Notes: generated by a model from the sequence alone, not told the origin. A DNA stretch of 64,000 nucleotides from Desulfomonile tiedjei (GCA_016218715.1 JACRDG010000058.1:1-64000), one strand, 5' to 3'. Shown: positions 49,770 to 59,454, counted from the stretch's first letter. Numbers and translations: made by a program.

Positions 49770-51026
49770 ATGGGAGACGAAGAGCGAAAGATACTGGTGG
49801 TCGGAGGCGGTATGAGCGGCATGAGCGTTGCCGTTGAGGCCGCCGAGGCAGGCACCGCAACAGTAATCGTGGAAAAGAATCCGTACCTGGGCGGCCGAGT
49901 GGCCCTCCTGAACCAGTATTTTCCGAAGCTGTGCCCGCCGTTCTGCGGTCTTGAGATCAACTTCAGGCGTATCAAACAGAATCCCAAGATACAGTTCCAC
50001 ACTCTTGCAGAGGTGGAATCTATCACCGGAGAACCGGGAAACTATCAGGTTACAGTTAAGATCAATCCGCGATACGTGAACGACAACTGCACCGCGTGCG
50101 GCAAGTGTGCGGAAGCGTGCCAGACCGAAATCCCGAACCCGGTGAACTACGGAATGGACAAGATCAAGGCAGCGTATCTTCCGCATGTCATGGCTTTTCC
50201 GTTCAAGTACGTTCTGGCCCCTGAGATCATCGGCACGGACGAAGCCAAGAAATGTGCTGAGGCATGCGCGTACGGCGCGGTCGATCTTGACATGCAACCT
50301 ACCACCGTCACGTACAATGTGGGTGCGGTCGTCTGGGCTACGGGCTGGGACCCCTACGACGCGACAAAAGTCGATTACCTTGGCCTGGGCCAAGTTCCCA
50401 ACGTGATCACCAGCGTAATGTTCGAACGGCTGGCCGCTGCGAGCGGACCCACCGGCGGGAAGATCGTAAGACCTTCCGACGGCAAGGAAGTGAACAGCGT
50501 CGCGTTCGTCCAGTGTGCCGGATCGCGGGACGAGAACCACCTTCCGTACTGCTCCGGGGTCTGCTGCCTGGCGTCGCTCAAACAAGCCACGTACATCCGG
50601 GAACAGGCGCCTGAAAGCAAAGCCTACATCTACTACATCGACGTGCGCGCCATGGGCAAATACGAGGACTTCTACACCAAGGTCGACGCGGATGAGAATG
50701 TTACCCTGGTGAAGAGCAAGATCGCCCGAATCTCTCCCGATCCGGAATCAGGGGGTGTCCTGGTGGAAGGGGAAGACGTCGGCAAAGGCGACAGAGTGAA
50801 GCAGGTCGTTGACCTGGCGGTACTGGCCGTGGGGATGGTCCCGGGTACTGCCGGCGTCAAGCCTCCCCTGGAGATGGAATACGACGACTTCGGCTTTGTC
50901 ACGTCTTCCGGCGCGTCGGGGATCATCCCGGCCGGCTGCGTCAAAGCCCCTATGGAAGTGGCCGCGTCGATCCAGGATTCAACCGCTGCGGCCCTGAAAG
51001 CCATCCAGTCTACGCTCGGGAGGTAA
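49770..51026 (+). CDS. qmoA: QmoA, quinone-interacting oxidoreductase subunit A
   Basis: 418 residues. An HdrA-like flavoprotein of the Qmo complex, which passes electrons from the quinone pool to APS reductase in sulfate reducers. FAD-binding GGGMSGMSVAVEAAEAGTAT at the N-terminus, ARG-free loop LCPPFCGLEINFRRIKQNPK, a 4Fe-4S site CTACGKCAEACQTEIPNP (about residues 110-130) and QCAGSRDENHLPYCSGVCCL near the middle. GGAGG precedes the ATG. It starts the three-gene operon. Confidence 0.9.
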   Translation: MGDEERKILVVGGGMSGMSVAVEAAEAGTATVIVEKNPYLGGRVALLNQYFPKLCPPFCGLEINFRRIKQNPKIQFHTLAEVESITGEPGNYQVTVKINPRYVNDNCTACGKCAEACQTEIPNPVNYGMDKIKAAYLPHVMAFPFKYVLAPEIIGTDEAKKCAEACAYGAVDLDMQPTTVTYNVGAVVWATGWDPYDATKVDYLGLGQVPNVITSVMFERLAAASGPTGGKIVRPSDGKEVNSVAFVQCAGSRDENHLPYCSGVCCLASLKQATYIREQAPESKAYIYYIDVRAMGKYEDFYTKVDADENVTLVKSKIARISPDPESGGVLVEGEDVGKGDRVKQVVDLAVLAVGMVPGTAGVKPPLEMEYDDFGFVTSSGASGIIPAGCVKAPMEVAASIQDSTAAALKAIQSTLGR

Positions 51027-51031
51027 TGTTT

Positions 51032-53167
51032 ATGGATCAGAAAATCGGAGTCTATATGTGCTCGGGATGCGGTATCGGAGAATCCATAGACATGGACGCT
51101 CTCGCCGCAGTCGCGAAGGAGTTTTCGATAGCGAAGACCGTGACCCATGAGACGCTGTGCGGAGCCGAAGGCGCGGACCTCATTCGCAAGGACGTGGAAT
51201 CGGGTGAGATCAACGCGGTCCTGATCGCAGCCTGCTCGGGCAGAGTCAAGACCGACGTGTTCACGGTCGATCCTTTGAACACGGTCCTGGAACGGGTTAA
51301 CATCAGGGAACAGGTGGCCTGGTGCCAGCCTGCAGGTGCGGAAGACACCCAGATGTTGGCCGAAGACTATCTCCGCATGGGTATCACCCGCGTGGAGAAG
51401 ACCTCTCTCCCCAAGCCTTTTCTTGAGGCTACCGACAAAAACGTGCTGGTAATCGGCGGCGGAACCGCTGGCTTGCAGTCCGCACTCGATGCCGCGACCG
51501 CGGGGTTCAAGGTGCTCCTCGTCGAGAAAGAAGCCCAGTTGGGCGGACACATGGCCCGGTGGCACAAGAATACCCCAACCAAGCCTCCGTACCACGATCT
51601 CGAAGACGTCGCTATCCAGCAGACCATCGATCAGGTGACTGCCAACTCCAACATCACTGTCTGCGCGAATACGATCATCGAAAAGATCGCCGGCGCTCCC
51701 GGCATGTTTGACGTTACCCTGAACAACGGCGAGACTCATCGCGTCGGAAGCGTGGTTCTCGCTGCCGGTTGGAAACCGTACGACCCCGCGAAACTCGAAC
51801 ATCTCGGGTACGGCAAGTTTCCTGACGTCATTACCAACGTTCAAATGGAGGAGATGGCCAAGGCCGGCAAGGTCACCTGCCCATCCGACGGATCGGAACC
51901 TTCTGTCGTTGCTTTCATTCAGTGCGCAGGTTCCCGCGATCCGGACCACCTGCCCTATTGCAGTGCGGTCTGCTGCAGGGTCTCGCTGAAGCAAGCGGTG
52001 TACGTAAAAGAACAGAACGAGGAGAACAAGGTCTTCGTCCTGTACAAAGATATGCGGACGCCGGAGCAGAGCGAAGAGTTCTACAAGAAAGTTCAGAAGG
52101 ACGGCGTGGTCTTCGTCAAGACGGATACCGCGAAGGTGGCCATTAGTGAGGGAAGCGAGCACAAGCTCGCTATTGAAGGCATGGATGAGCTTTTGGGCGA
52201 ACCGTTGATGGTGGAGGCCGATCTCGTGGTCTTGGCTACGGGCATGCAGCCGGCGGTTTTGGACGACCCGATCTTGAACCTGCAGTATCGCCAGGGTCCG
52301 GCGCTTCCCGACCTGAAGTACGGTTTCCCCGACTCCCATTTCGTCTGCTTCCCGTACGAGACGAGGCGGACCGGTATCTACACCGCGGGATGTGTCCGGC
52401 AACCGATGACAGCCTCAAGAGCGACCAACGACGGCACCGGCGCGGCGTTGAAGGCAATTCAGTGCGCGGAACTGACGTCACAGGGTCGTGCCGTTCATCC
52501 CAGGGCAGGGGATTATTCGTATCCCGAACTGTTCCTCACGCGATGCACCCAGTGTAAGCGGTGTACGGAGGAATGCCCCTTCGGCATGTACAACGAGGAT
52601 GAAAAAGGCACCCCGTTGCCCCATCCGTCCCGATGCCGGCGATGCGCCATTTGCATGGGTTCGTGTCCGGAGCGCATCATTTCTTTCTACAACTACTCGG
52701 TGGACATGATCGGTTCCATGGTGAAATCGATCCACGTGCCGGACGAGTACGACGAGAAACCACGCGTTATCGGATTCATTTGCGAAAACGACGCGTATCC
52801 GGCCGTGGACATGGCGGGTCTCCACAAGTTGCAGTATCCGCCCTGGGTGCGTTTTATTCCACTCAGGTGTCTCGGCTCTATGAACCTTGTGTGGATCGCG
52901 GATGCCCTTTCGAAGGGAATAGATGGTATAATACTCTTCGGGTGTCGATTCGGCGACGATTACCAGTGTCACTTTATTCAAGGAAGCGAGCTTGCCGATA
53001 CCCGTATGAGCAAGATCAAAGAGACCCTCGACCGCCTGGTGTTGGAATCGGACCGGATCAGGTTGGAGCAGATCACCATCGACAACTATCACCGGATACC
53101 GACTATTATCGAGGAGTTCACGGCAAGGCTGGAAGAACTCGGTCCCAACCCGTACAAGGGGTTCTAG
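51032..53167 (+). CDS. qmoB: QmoB, quinone-interacting oxidoreductase subunit B
   Basis: 711 residues. Start at 51032 has GGGAGG eight bases before it; the ATG at 51026 overlaps the qmoA stop. The N-terminal part (KIGVYMCSGCGIGESIDMDA) and FAD-binding LVIGGGTAGLQSALDAATAG are HdrA-like. Two ferredoxin clusters, CTQCKRCTEECPFGMYNEDE and CRRCAICMGSCPERIISFYN, follow, then an MvhD-like end (FGCRFGDDYQCHFIQGSELA). It forms the core of the Qmo electron-transfer complex with QmoA. Confidence 0.9.
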   Translation: MDQKIGVYMCSGCGIGESIDMDALAAVAKEFSIAKTVTHETLCGAEGADLIRKDVESGEINAVLIAACSGRVKTDVFTVDPLNTVLERVNIREQVAWCQPAGAEDTQMLAEDYLRMGITRVEKTSLPKPFLEATDKNVLVIGGGTAGLQSALDAATAGFKVLLVEKEAQLGGHMARWHKNTPTKPPYHDLEDVAIQQTIDQVTANSNITVCANTIIEKIAGAPGMFDVTLNNGETHRVGSVVLAAGWKPYDPAKLEHLGYGKFPDVITNVQMEEMAKAGKVTCPSDGSEPSVVAFIQCAGSRDPDHLPYCSAVCCRVSLKQAVYVKEQNEENKVFVLYKDMRTPEQSEEFYKKVQKDGVVFVKTDTAKVAISEGSEHKLAIEGMDELLGEPLMVEADLVVLATGMQPAVLDDPILNLQYRQGPALPDLKYGFPDSHFVCFPYETRRTGIYTAGCVRQPMTASRATNDGTGAALKAIQCAELTSQGRAVHPRAGDYSYPELFLTRCTQCKRCTEECPFGMYNEDEKGTPLPHPSRCRRCAICMGSCPERIISFYNYSVDMIGSMVKSIHVPDEYDEKPRVIGFICENDAYPAVDMAGLHKLQYPPWVRFIPLRCLGSMNLVWIADALSKGIDGIILFGCRFGDDYQCHFIQGSELADTRMSKIKETLDRLVLESDRIRLEQITIDNYHRIPTIIEEFTARLEELGPNPYKGF

Positions 53168-53296
53168 AGGCCCTTGCGGACAAGGCATGAATCATCGGGC
53201 CGCTAGGGCCTGAGAAAAAATCGGACCGCCGGCGTCGCTCGAGGACCGATGACCTCGCAGCGGCGTTCGGCCGGTCTGACAGTTCAGGGAAGATCT

Positions 53297-54457
53297 ATGG
53301 AAACAAGAGTACCTTTTCTCGAAGTGAGCGACGCTATCGTCATGTCAGGGGCTGAGAGCCTCTACTGGTGCATGCAGTGCGGTCTGTGCACGGGCACGTG
53401 CCCCTGGCGCCTGGTTCCAGGGGAGGCGTCGGAGCAGTTCAATATCAGACTGGTGCAGCGCATGGGCCAGCTCGGCCTGGAAGGGTTCGAATCGGAGAAC
53501 TGCCTCTTTGCCTGCACCACCTGCAAGGCTTGTGCAGTGCGGTGTCCGCGTGGCGTGGACATCATCGCGAACGTCCGAGGGATGCGGAGCATGCTGGCCG
53601 AGGTAGGAACCATACCGCCCAGCCTCAAACCGATAGCCGGAAGCCTCCATTCACAAGGGAACCCGTGGTCAGGAGATCGAGCCAAGCGGATCGACTGGGT
53701 GAAAGATGCTGACGTTCCCACCTTCTCGGCTGACACCGAGTACTTCCTCTCCGTGTGCTGCACGTCCTGTTACGATGTCAGGAGCCAGCGCATTGCCCGG
53801 TCTGTGGCCAAAGCTCTCAAGGCAGCCGGTGTGAGTTTCGGCATCATCGGAAACGAGGAGAGCTGCTGCGGAGAGTCCATCCGCAAGGTGGGCGACGAAG
53901 CGCTCTTTCAGAAACTCGCTCAGTCCAACATCGAGCTGTACAAGAGCAAGGGCGTCAAGAAGATCATCGTCACGTCGCCTCACTGCCTCCATACGTTCAA
54001 GAACGAATATCCGGAACTCGGCGGAGAGTTCGAGGTGTACCACTACACCGAGATCCTCAGCAAGGCCGTTACGGAAGGCACGTTGAAGCTTTCCGGCGAT
54101 GCTGCGGGTCCGGTGGCGCTGCACGACCCGTGCTATCTGGGCCGCCACAGCGAAGTCTACGATGCGCCGCGAGACCTGATCTCCGCGATCCCGGGTGCGG
54201 AATTGAAAGAACTTGCCAGGAACCGCCAGAACAGCCTTTGTTGCGGAGGTGGAGGCGGCCGAGTATGGATGGAAACCAAAGCCGGTGAACGATTCGCAGA
54301 GCTGAGGATAACCGAAGCAGTGGAAGCGGGCGCCAAGACCCTGGTCACTGCATGCCCGTACTGCATCACGATGCTGGAAGACTCCTGTAACGTGATGGGA
54401 AAGTCCGAACAGCTCAAAGTGATCGACCTCTCCGAATTGATCGCCGAGAAAGTGTAA
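53297..54457 (+). CDS. HdrC-HdrB fused (HdrD-like) Fe-S protein
   Basis: 386 residues. AGGGA lies 6 nt before the ATG at 53297. Two 4Fe-4S motifs at the N-terminus (YWCMQCGLCTGTCPWRLVPG and CTTCKACAVRCPRGVDIIAN) are followed by two cysteine-rich CCG domains (VCCTSCYDVRSQRIARSVAK with EESCCGE; HDPCYLGRHSEVYDAPRDLI with SLCCGGGGGRVW and CPYC). No membrane segment exists, whereas QmoC normally has an HdrE-like membrane half. It is the third gene after qmoAB, 129 bp on, and presumably takes QmoC's place as an electron mediator. Confidence 0.85.
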   Translation: METRVPFLEVSDAIVMSGAESLYWCMQCGLCTGTCPWRLVPGEASEQFNIRLVQRMGQLGLEGFESENCLFACTTCKACAVRCPRGVDIIANVRGMRSMLAEVGTIPPSLKPIAGSLHSQGNPWSGDRAKRIDWVKDADVPTFSADTEYFLSVCCTSCYDVRSQRIARSVAKALKAAGVSFGIIGNEESCCGESIRKVGDEALFQKLAQSNIELYKSKGVKKIIVTSPHCLHTFKNEYPELGGEFEVYHYTEILSKAVTEGTLKLSGDAAGPVALHDPCYLGRHSEVYDAPRDLISAIPGAELKELARNRQNSLCCGGGGGRVWMETKAGERFAELRITEAVEAGAKTLVTACPYCITMLEDSCNVMGKSEQLKVIDLSELIAEKV

Positions 54458-54506
54458 CAAGCCAGGGTAACCTGATTCAAGATCAGGACATTATTGAAGA
54501 CATACC

Positions 54507-54541
54507 TGGGGGGGGCCTTTCTGGAAAAACCCTCCCCAGGA
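54507..54541 (+). terminator. Terminator of the qmo operon
   Basis: CCTGGGGGGGGCCTTTCTGG pairs imperfectly with the CCTCCCCAGG end, around AAAAACC. No long T-run follows, so efficiency is uncertain. It lies 50 bp after the stop. Confidence 0.55.
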
Positions 54542-54608
54542 GCTCCTATCCGAGAGACCGGTTGCCACACGCTGGACCACGATCCTGGAAATGAGGAGTC
54601 CCTCTTCC

Positions 54609-54680
54609 GTCATTCCGACGGAGGCCGGAATCCAGGTTTCTCAACATCTCCTGGACCCCTGCCTTTGCCGGGGTGACGAA
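54609..54680. repeat. Dispersed REP-like repeat
   Basis: CGTCATTCCGACGGAGGCCG is followed by GAATCCAGG and, inverted, CCTGGACCCC then TGCCTTTGCCGGGGTGACG. This is the CGTCATTCCGG...GGGTGACG family common between bacterial genes. Confidence 0.55.
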
Positions 54681-54786
54681 GGAGGGGCCACGAGCTTCTC
54701 CTTGAGCCAATAAAGTTGCGCTATTTCCCTGGACAGCTAAATGCTTGCGGGACCAACCGAAAGCTCCCTCCCATCAGCGGCAACCC

Positions 54787-55740
54787 CTACTTGCAGGTCG
54801 CAATCACCCGTGCCATGTCCTCCGGAAGCGGCGACGAGAATTCCACGTACTGTGCGTTAATAGGGTGAATGAATCCGAGGACTGCCGCGTGCAGGGCCTG
54901 TCTCTTGAGATGCGCCAGTGCCGCCTTCAATTGGTTAGTGCCCGCAGCGGTCTTTTTGCGTGCCTTGCCATATACCGGATCTCCCGCGACCGGCATTCCT
55001 CTGGATGCCAGGTGCACCCGGATCTGATGGGTGCGGCCGGTTTCCGGCCTGATCTCCAGGAGCGTCAGCTCACCGAGGCGTTCGAGGACCTTCCATCGAG
55101 TGATCGCACTCCGAGCCTTTTTGGTCACCGTGGAAATCCGCTTGCGGTCCTTCGCGTGCCGGCCCAGGGGTACGTCGATGACTCCTTCATCCTCGCTCGG
55201 GTTCCCTCTCACGATCGCCAGGTAGATCCGGTGAACTGAATGCTGTCGGAACTGAGCGGACAGTTCTGCATGAGCGTGCGCAGTCTTCGCCGCGACCATC
55301 ACGCCGGAGGTATCCCGGTCGAGACGATGGACGATTCCCCATCGGTCCGGTTCGCCAACGCCGATCATCTCCGGCCGCGTGCGAACGAGGACATCCATGA
55401 GCGTGCCGGTAGACCTCCCTGCTCCCGGATGCACAGCGAGCCCTGGAGGCTTGTCCACCACGATCACCCCATCATCCTCGAAGATGATCGGGACCTCGGG
55501 AATCTCCGCGCCGGCGGGTGCAATGAGAGAGACATCTGCGCGAAGAAACTCGACACGGTCGCCGGGGTTGAGCACCGTTGAAGGGCTTATGGGCCTCCCG
55601 GCCACGATGACGAGCCCCTCCCGCATCATGCGGGCAAGCGAGGAACGACTCGGCTTGGCTGGCAAGACCTCGGCCAACAGCTTGTCAGCCCGATCGGGGC
55701 CGAACCCTTCAGGCACATCGATTGATGAGGGGAGATCCAT
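54787..55740 (-). CDS. RluD-family pseudouridine synthase
   Basis: 317 residues. S4 domain at the N-terminus (RADKLLAEVLPAKPSRSSLA, FLRADVSLIAP), then the catalytic domain with VIVVDKPPGLAVHPGAGRST, GIVHRLDRDTSGVMVAAKTA (HRLDRDTSG, catalytic Asp) and RPETGRTHQIRVHLASRGMP. Modifies uridines in 23S rRNA, probably positions 1911/1915/1917 if it is true RluD. selA lies 24 bp upstream on the same strand. Confidence 0.9.
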   Translation of the reverse strand: MDLPSSIDVPEGFGPDRADKLLAEVLPAKPSRSSLARMMREGLVIVAGRPISPSTVLNPGDRVEFLRADVSLIAPAGAEIPEVPIIFEDDGVIVVDKPPGLAVHPGAGRSTGTLMDVLVRTRPEMIGVGEPDRWGIVHRLDRDTSGVMVAAKTAHAHAELSAQFRQHSVHRIYLAIVRGNPSEDEGVIDVPLGRHAKDRKRISTVTKKARSAITRWKVLERLGELTLLEIRPETGRTHQIRVHLASRGMPVAGDPVYGKARKKTAAGTNQLKAALAHLKRQALHAAVLGFIHPINAQYVEFSSPLPEDMARVIATCK

Positions 55741-55763
55741 GTACTGTCGGTCGGGTTTGCTGG

Positions 55764-57176
55764 TTAATTTCCTGCCAGAGCCGCCGCCAGCAGCTCCGGG
55801 ATGAGGGATGCCTGGTCGTGGAGCAGCGTCCGCGGATCGAGCAAGACCGTATTCTCCTGGACCATGACGATTACCGGCGGGTTGCCGCTTCGCAATCCCT
55901 GTTCCAGCCGGGCGGCCGAGATGTGGCGAGGGTGGACTGCCACGCGCGGGCCGGGGAGGTCACTCATGGGGAGTGCTCCACCCCCTACCCTTCCCGCCCC
56001 CGGCTCGATGGATACCTGCGCCGCAGCACCAAGTCGCTCGCGGATCGCGGCGGCGAGGCTGTCAGCAGCCTCCTGGAGCTCCTCCGGGGACCTCGTGATC
56101 ATTGCCAGGGTCGGAATTCCTTCTGCGGAGCCGTCGGGACGGGTGTACTCTTCCAGGGTGGCCTCCAGTGCCGCTAGAGTCAGCTTGTCCATCCTGAGGG
56201 CCCTCGCGAGCGGGTTAGTTCGCATCTGTTCTATTAGGTCCGCTCGTCCGGCCAGAATTCCCGCCTGCGGTCCCCCGAGAAGTTTGTCACCGCTGAAGCT
56301 GACCACGTCGATCCCGCTTGCGATGACTTGTAGCACCGTCACCTCTTCGGCGAGGCCGTACGGAGAGAGATCCACCAGGCACCCGCTCCCGAGGTCCATC
56401 ATTGTGGGCACGTTGCGCTCCCGGCCGATTGAAACGAGTTCCTCCAGTTCCACCTCACGGGTGAACCCGACGATCCGGTAGTTGCTGGTGTGGACCTTCA
56501 AGATGAGGGCCGTGTTCTCGTTGATCGCCTGCACGTAATCCCGCGGGTGGGTCCTGTTGGTCGTCCCCACCTCTCGAAGGATGGCCCCGGAACGGGCCAT
56601 CACGTCCGGTATGCGGAACGATCCGCCGATCTCGATGAGCTCCCCGCGAGAAACGACAACTTCCCGGCCGGCCGCGAGGCTCGAAAGGGCCAACAACACA
56701 GCGGCCGCGTTGTTGTTGACCGCCAGAGCGCCGTCCGCGCCGGTAAGCTCCTGCATGAGCTGCCGCAGGTGCGCGTTTCGTTCGCCCCTCCGGCCCTCCT
56801 CAAGATTGTATTCGAGGTTTGAATACGACTCGGCGGCTTGGACGATTCTCTGAGTGACGCTGGGAGAGAGCGGCGATCTGCCGAGATTCGTATGAACGAT
56901 GACACCCGTGGCGTTAATCACGGTCCTGAGGGTAGATCCGAGACGCTGACCTGCTACGATCGCGGTCCGCGCGACAATCGCGGGTATGCGGCAATCCTCT
57001 TCTCCGGCCCTTCCTTCGAGAATATCCAGGCGTAACCGGTCCAGCGCAAGTCGCAGCATCCTCTTGAGCAGGTCAGCGGCGTACTGCTCCTTGAGCCGAC
57101 CAAAAGAGGGGTCGGCCCACAGACGATCGACCGAAGGGATCAGCCGAAAAAGCGCGTGCGACGGATTCTCGGCCAT
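55764..57176 (-). CDS. selA: L-seryl-tRNA(Sec) selenium transferase
   Basis: 470 residues. Converts Ser-tRNA(Sec) to Sec-tRNA(Sec) using selenophosphate. PLP-binding VVSFSGDKLLGGPQAGILAG, plus INATGVIVHTNLGRSPLSPS, NAAAVLLALSSLAAGREVVV and DLGSGCLVDLSPYGLAEEVT are family landmarks. selB is at 40461. No tRNA-Sec gene or in-frame UGA selenoprotein was recognised in the window. Confidence 0.95.
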   Translation of the reverse strand: MAENPSHALFRLIPSVDRLWADPSFGRLKEQYAADLLKRMLRLALDRLRLDILEGRAGEEDCRIPAIVARTAIVAGQRLGSTLRTVINATGVIVHTNLGRSPLSPSVTQRIVQAAESYSNLEYNLEEGRRGERNAHLRQLMQELTGADGALAVNNNAAAVLLALSSLAAGREVVVSRGELIEIGGSFRIPDVMARSGAILREVGTTNRTHPRDYVQAINENTALILKVHTSNYRIVGFTREVELEELVSIGRERNVPTMMDLGSGCLVDLSPYGLAEEVTVLQVIASGIDVVSFSGDKLLGGPQAGILAGRADLIEQMRTNPLARALRMDKLTLAALEATLEEYTRPDGSAEGIPTLAMITRSPEELQEAADSLAAAIRERLGAAAQVSIEPGAGRVGGGALPMSDLPGPRVAVHPRHISAARLEQGLRSGNPPVIVMVQENTVLLDPRTLLHDQASLIPELLAAALAGN

Positions 57177-57217
57177 GCCAACCTATCCCTTTCTGCGGTG
57201 TCGACCGGCTCCAACGC

Positions 57218-57751
57218 TCATCCTTTGGTGGCCTTGAGTTTGAAGGACTTGACCGCCTCTTCGAAGCCTGGGGCAAAGGTGTCGAAATCCTTGCCCGGTG
57301 CTGAAAAGTCCACACTGATGACCGTCTTGTTCGTGACAACCACCAACCGCCAGGTTCTCAGTCTGGCCTGGTCCTCGGGCGGTTTCTCCTTGTACAGGAT
57401 CGCTCGCCCCTTGTTAACACGGATAGTTCTGGGTTTTTCCATCCGGCTGTCAGCGTTCACCGCGTTTTTCAGCGACTTGAGCATCACATCGCCGGACTCC
57501 AGAAAGAGGTCGCCCACCGCGACAAGGATCTCGGCCGTATCCTTTTTCCAGCGGGAAACCCCAGGCTCGTCCACGCTTTCGGCCTTGAATCCAGCGGGGA
57601 TCTTCATGTCAAAAAGCTTTCCCGGCTCTTCAACCCCAGTTTCTTCCTTTTTCGGCTGCGAAGCCTTATCATCTTGTGCCAAAGCGGGTGCGGCCACGAG
57701 GAGCATACCGACCCAGACAATAGCCACGCCGAAGATTCCAAATCGTCTCAA
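57218..57751 (-). CDS. Exported hypothetical protein
   Basis: 177 residues. No ATG opens a sensible product; a TTG at 57751 does, with GGAGG eight bases before it, giving a signal peptide (RRFGIFGVAIVWVGMLLVAA, cleavage near ALA). The mature part has a Lys/Glu-rich linker, then KLFDMKIPAGFKAESVDEPG, LRTWRLVVVTNKTVISVDFS and EEAVKSFKLKATKG. No family recognised; possibly a periplasmic lipid- or stress-related protein. Confidence 0.65.
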   Translation of the reverse strand: MRRFGIFGVAIVWVGMLLVAAPALAQDDKASQPKKEETGVEEPGKLFDMKIPAGFKAESVDEPGVSRWKKDTAEILVAVGDLFLESGDVMLKSLKNAVNADSRMEKPRTIRVNKGRAILYKEKPPEDQARLRTWRLVVVTNKTVISVDFSAPGKDFDTFAPGFEEAVKSFKLKATKG

Positions 57752-58119
57752 GTGAAAAGCCTCCGCTGATTCCGCTCCGTGCGAGCGAGGGGACGTTCGG
57801 CACCTCTGCCGGTGCGCCAAGGGGTTTCAACCAGGTGATGCGGAAGACCCTTGCGCAGCACCCCCGGGCAATTGACCTCGGATGCCAGGATTGATAGCAT
57901 GGATAACACATGGTGTCAAAAGTGACGGCATCCCGACGCGAAATCATCCCTTCTTGCCATAATCAGGGAGACAAGATGACACTCCGCCGAGCGGTGACGA
58001 GGACGTAACCGTCCCCAGCACCGATCGGCATGAAATGAGTGGGTCGGTGGAACCAACGGCGCCCTGCAGTGTTGTCGCGCTGCCGGGAGATTGCCATCAA
58101 CAGAGGAAACAGGCGAATC
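57752..58119. other. Divergent intergenic region
   Basis: About 370 bp between two divergent genes. No promoter was strong enough to call. No RNA or repeat was seen. Confidence 0.35.
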
Positions 58120-59454
58120 GTGGGAGAACCATATCCCGTGAGGCAGGCAATCATACGAGTCCTTGGCTGTAAGGTTAACCAGGCCGAGGCAGCGGCAATG
58201 GGCAGCATCCTGGAAGCTCAGGGATACCGGGTCGATCCCGCCTCGGCGGACCCCGATCTGATCCTCGTGCACACCTGCTGCGTTACTTCCAAGGCGGAAG
58301 GCAAGTCCAGGCGTGCCGTGAAACGCCTTGCGGAAGAATATCCCGATGCGCGCATGCTGATCACAGGATGTCTCGCTGAAGTGAACCCGTCATCGGTGCG
58401 AGAGATCTCCGATCGGATTACCGTGCTGGGGACCTTTGAGAAGGATCGTCTTGCCGAATTGCTGGACGTAGACGGGGAAGGTCCGGGGCAGGTTCATCGC
58501 CGTGGGTCCCAGGGATGCACGGCCTTCGCAGATTTGGGATGTGCGGGCATGCCCGGTCGCGGCCGAGCGTTCTTGAAGGTTCAGGACGGATGCTCGCAGG
58601 GATGTGCCTATTGCATTGTCCCCACTGCCCGGGGACCTTCTCGCAGCCTGCCGCTGGAGAGAGCTGTCGCTCACGGCCGCCATCTTGCAGAAAGAGGATT
58701 TGCCGAGATCGTGGTCACGGGGATCCATCTCGGATGGTACGGCCGGGACCTCCAGCCTTCCATCGGTCCAGCCGAGCTGCTTGAACGACTTCTCCGGGAG
58801 TGCCCCTCGGTTCGATTTCGGCTCAGCTCCCTGGAGCCTCAGGACATCACGCCGAGGCTGATCGACCTCGTAGCGCAACACGAGCGAGTCTGCCGGCACT
58901 TCCACATCCCGTTGCAGAGCGGTGACGATGAAATCCTGAAACGCATGAAACGGCCATACGGCATGGCGCTCATTCGCAGGCTTCTCGAGGGTATCTTCAA
59001 GGCTGACCCCGACACTTGCGTGGGATTCGACATCATGGTTGCATTCCCCGGCGAGAGCGACCACTCCTTCCGAACGACTGAATCGTTCGTACGAGATGCC
59101 GGCGCTGCGTATTTACACGTCTTTCCCTTCTCCCCCCGGCCCGGCACAGTGGCCGCGGCGTTCCAACCGAGGGTGCCCGAGGAGATCGCGGCATCCAGGG
59201 TGGAAGCTCTCAGAACCCTATCGGCAGAACTCCGATCGCGGTTCTACAGTCGTTTCTTAGGCCGAGTTCTCACGGTCGTGCCCGAAGCTGCAGTGGATGG
59301 GGAATCGAGGTTTGTGCGCGGCCGGAGCGACAACTACATTCCGGTGAAGCTTCGCGTGCCGTGCGAATTTCGGGAGCAGCGCTTCTTTGACGCACTCATC
59401 GAGACACTCGACGATGGAGAAGTGACCGGTTCCGCGGTCGTGGGGGCAAAATGA
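58120..59454 (+). CDS. mtaB: MtaB-like tRNA methylthiotransferase
   Basis: About 444 residues from GTG 58120 (58138 is another option). It adds methylthio groups to t6A37 of tRNA with a radical-SAM Fe-S enzyme. Motifs: RVLGCKVNQAEAAAMGSILE at the N-terminus, HTCCVTSKAEGKSRRAVKRL, the radical-SAM CSQGCAYCIVPTARGPSRSL, FHIPLQSGDDEILKRMKRPY and a C-terminal TRAM-like region. It stands apart from the neighbours, which are convergent or divergent. Confidence 0.9.
   Translation: MGEPYPVRQAIIRVLGCKVNQAEAAAMGSILEAQGYRVDPASADPDLILVHTCCVTSKAEGKSRRAVKRLAEEYPDARMLITGCLAEVNPSSVREISDRITVLGTFEKDRLAELLDVDGEGPGQVHRRGSQGCTAFADLGCAGMPGRGRAFLKVQDGCSQGCAYCIVPTARGPSRSLPLERAVAHGRHLAERGFAEIVVTGIHLGWYGRDLQPSIGPAELLERLLRECPSVRFRLSSLEPQDITPRLIDLVAQHERVCRHFHIPLQSGDDEILKRMKRPYGMALIRRLLEGIFKADPDTCVGFDIMVAFPGESDHSFRTTESFVRDAGAAYLHVFPFSPRPGTVAAAFQPRVPEEIAASRVEALRTLSAELRSRFYSRFLGRVLTVVPEAAVDGESRFVRGRSDNYIPVKLRVPCEFREQRFFDALIETLDDGEVTGSAVVGAK

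Noticed and set aside
49770-53167. HdrA-MvhD of a methanogen-type heterodisulfide reductase instead of QmoAB
   Set aside because: Gene size and order (an HdrA-like protein followed by an HdrA-like plus MvhD fusion) fit QmoAB of sulfate reducers better; no hydrogenase genes are adjacent.
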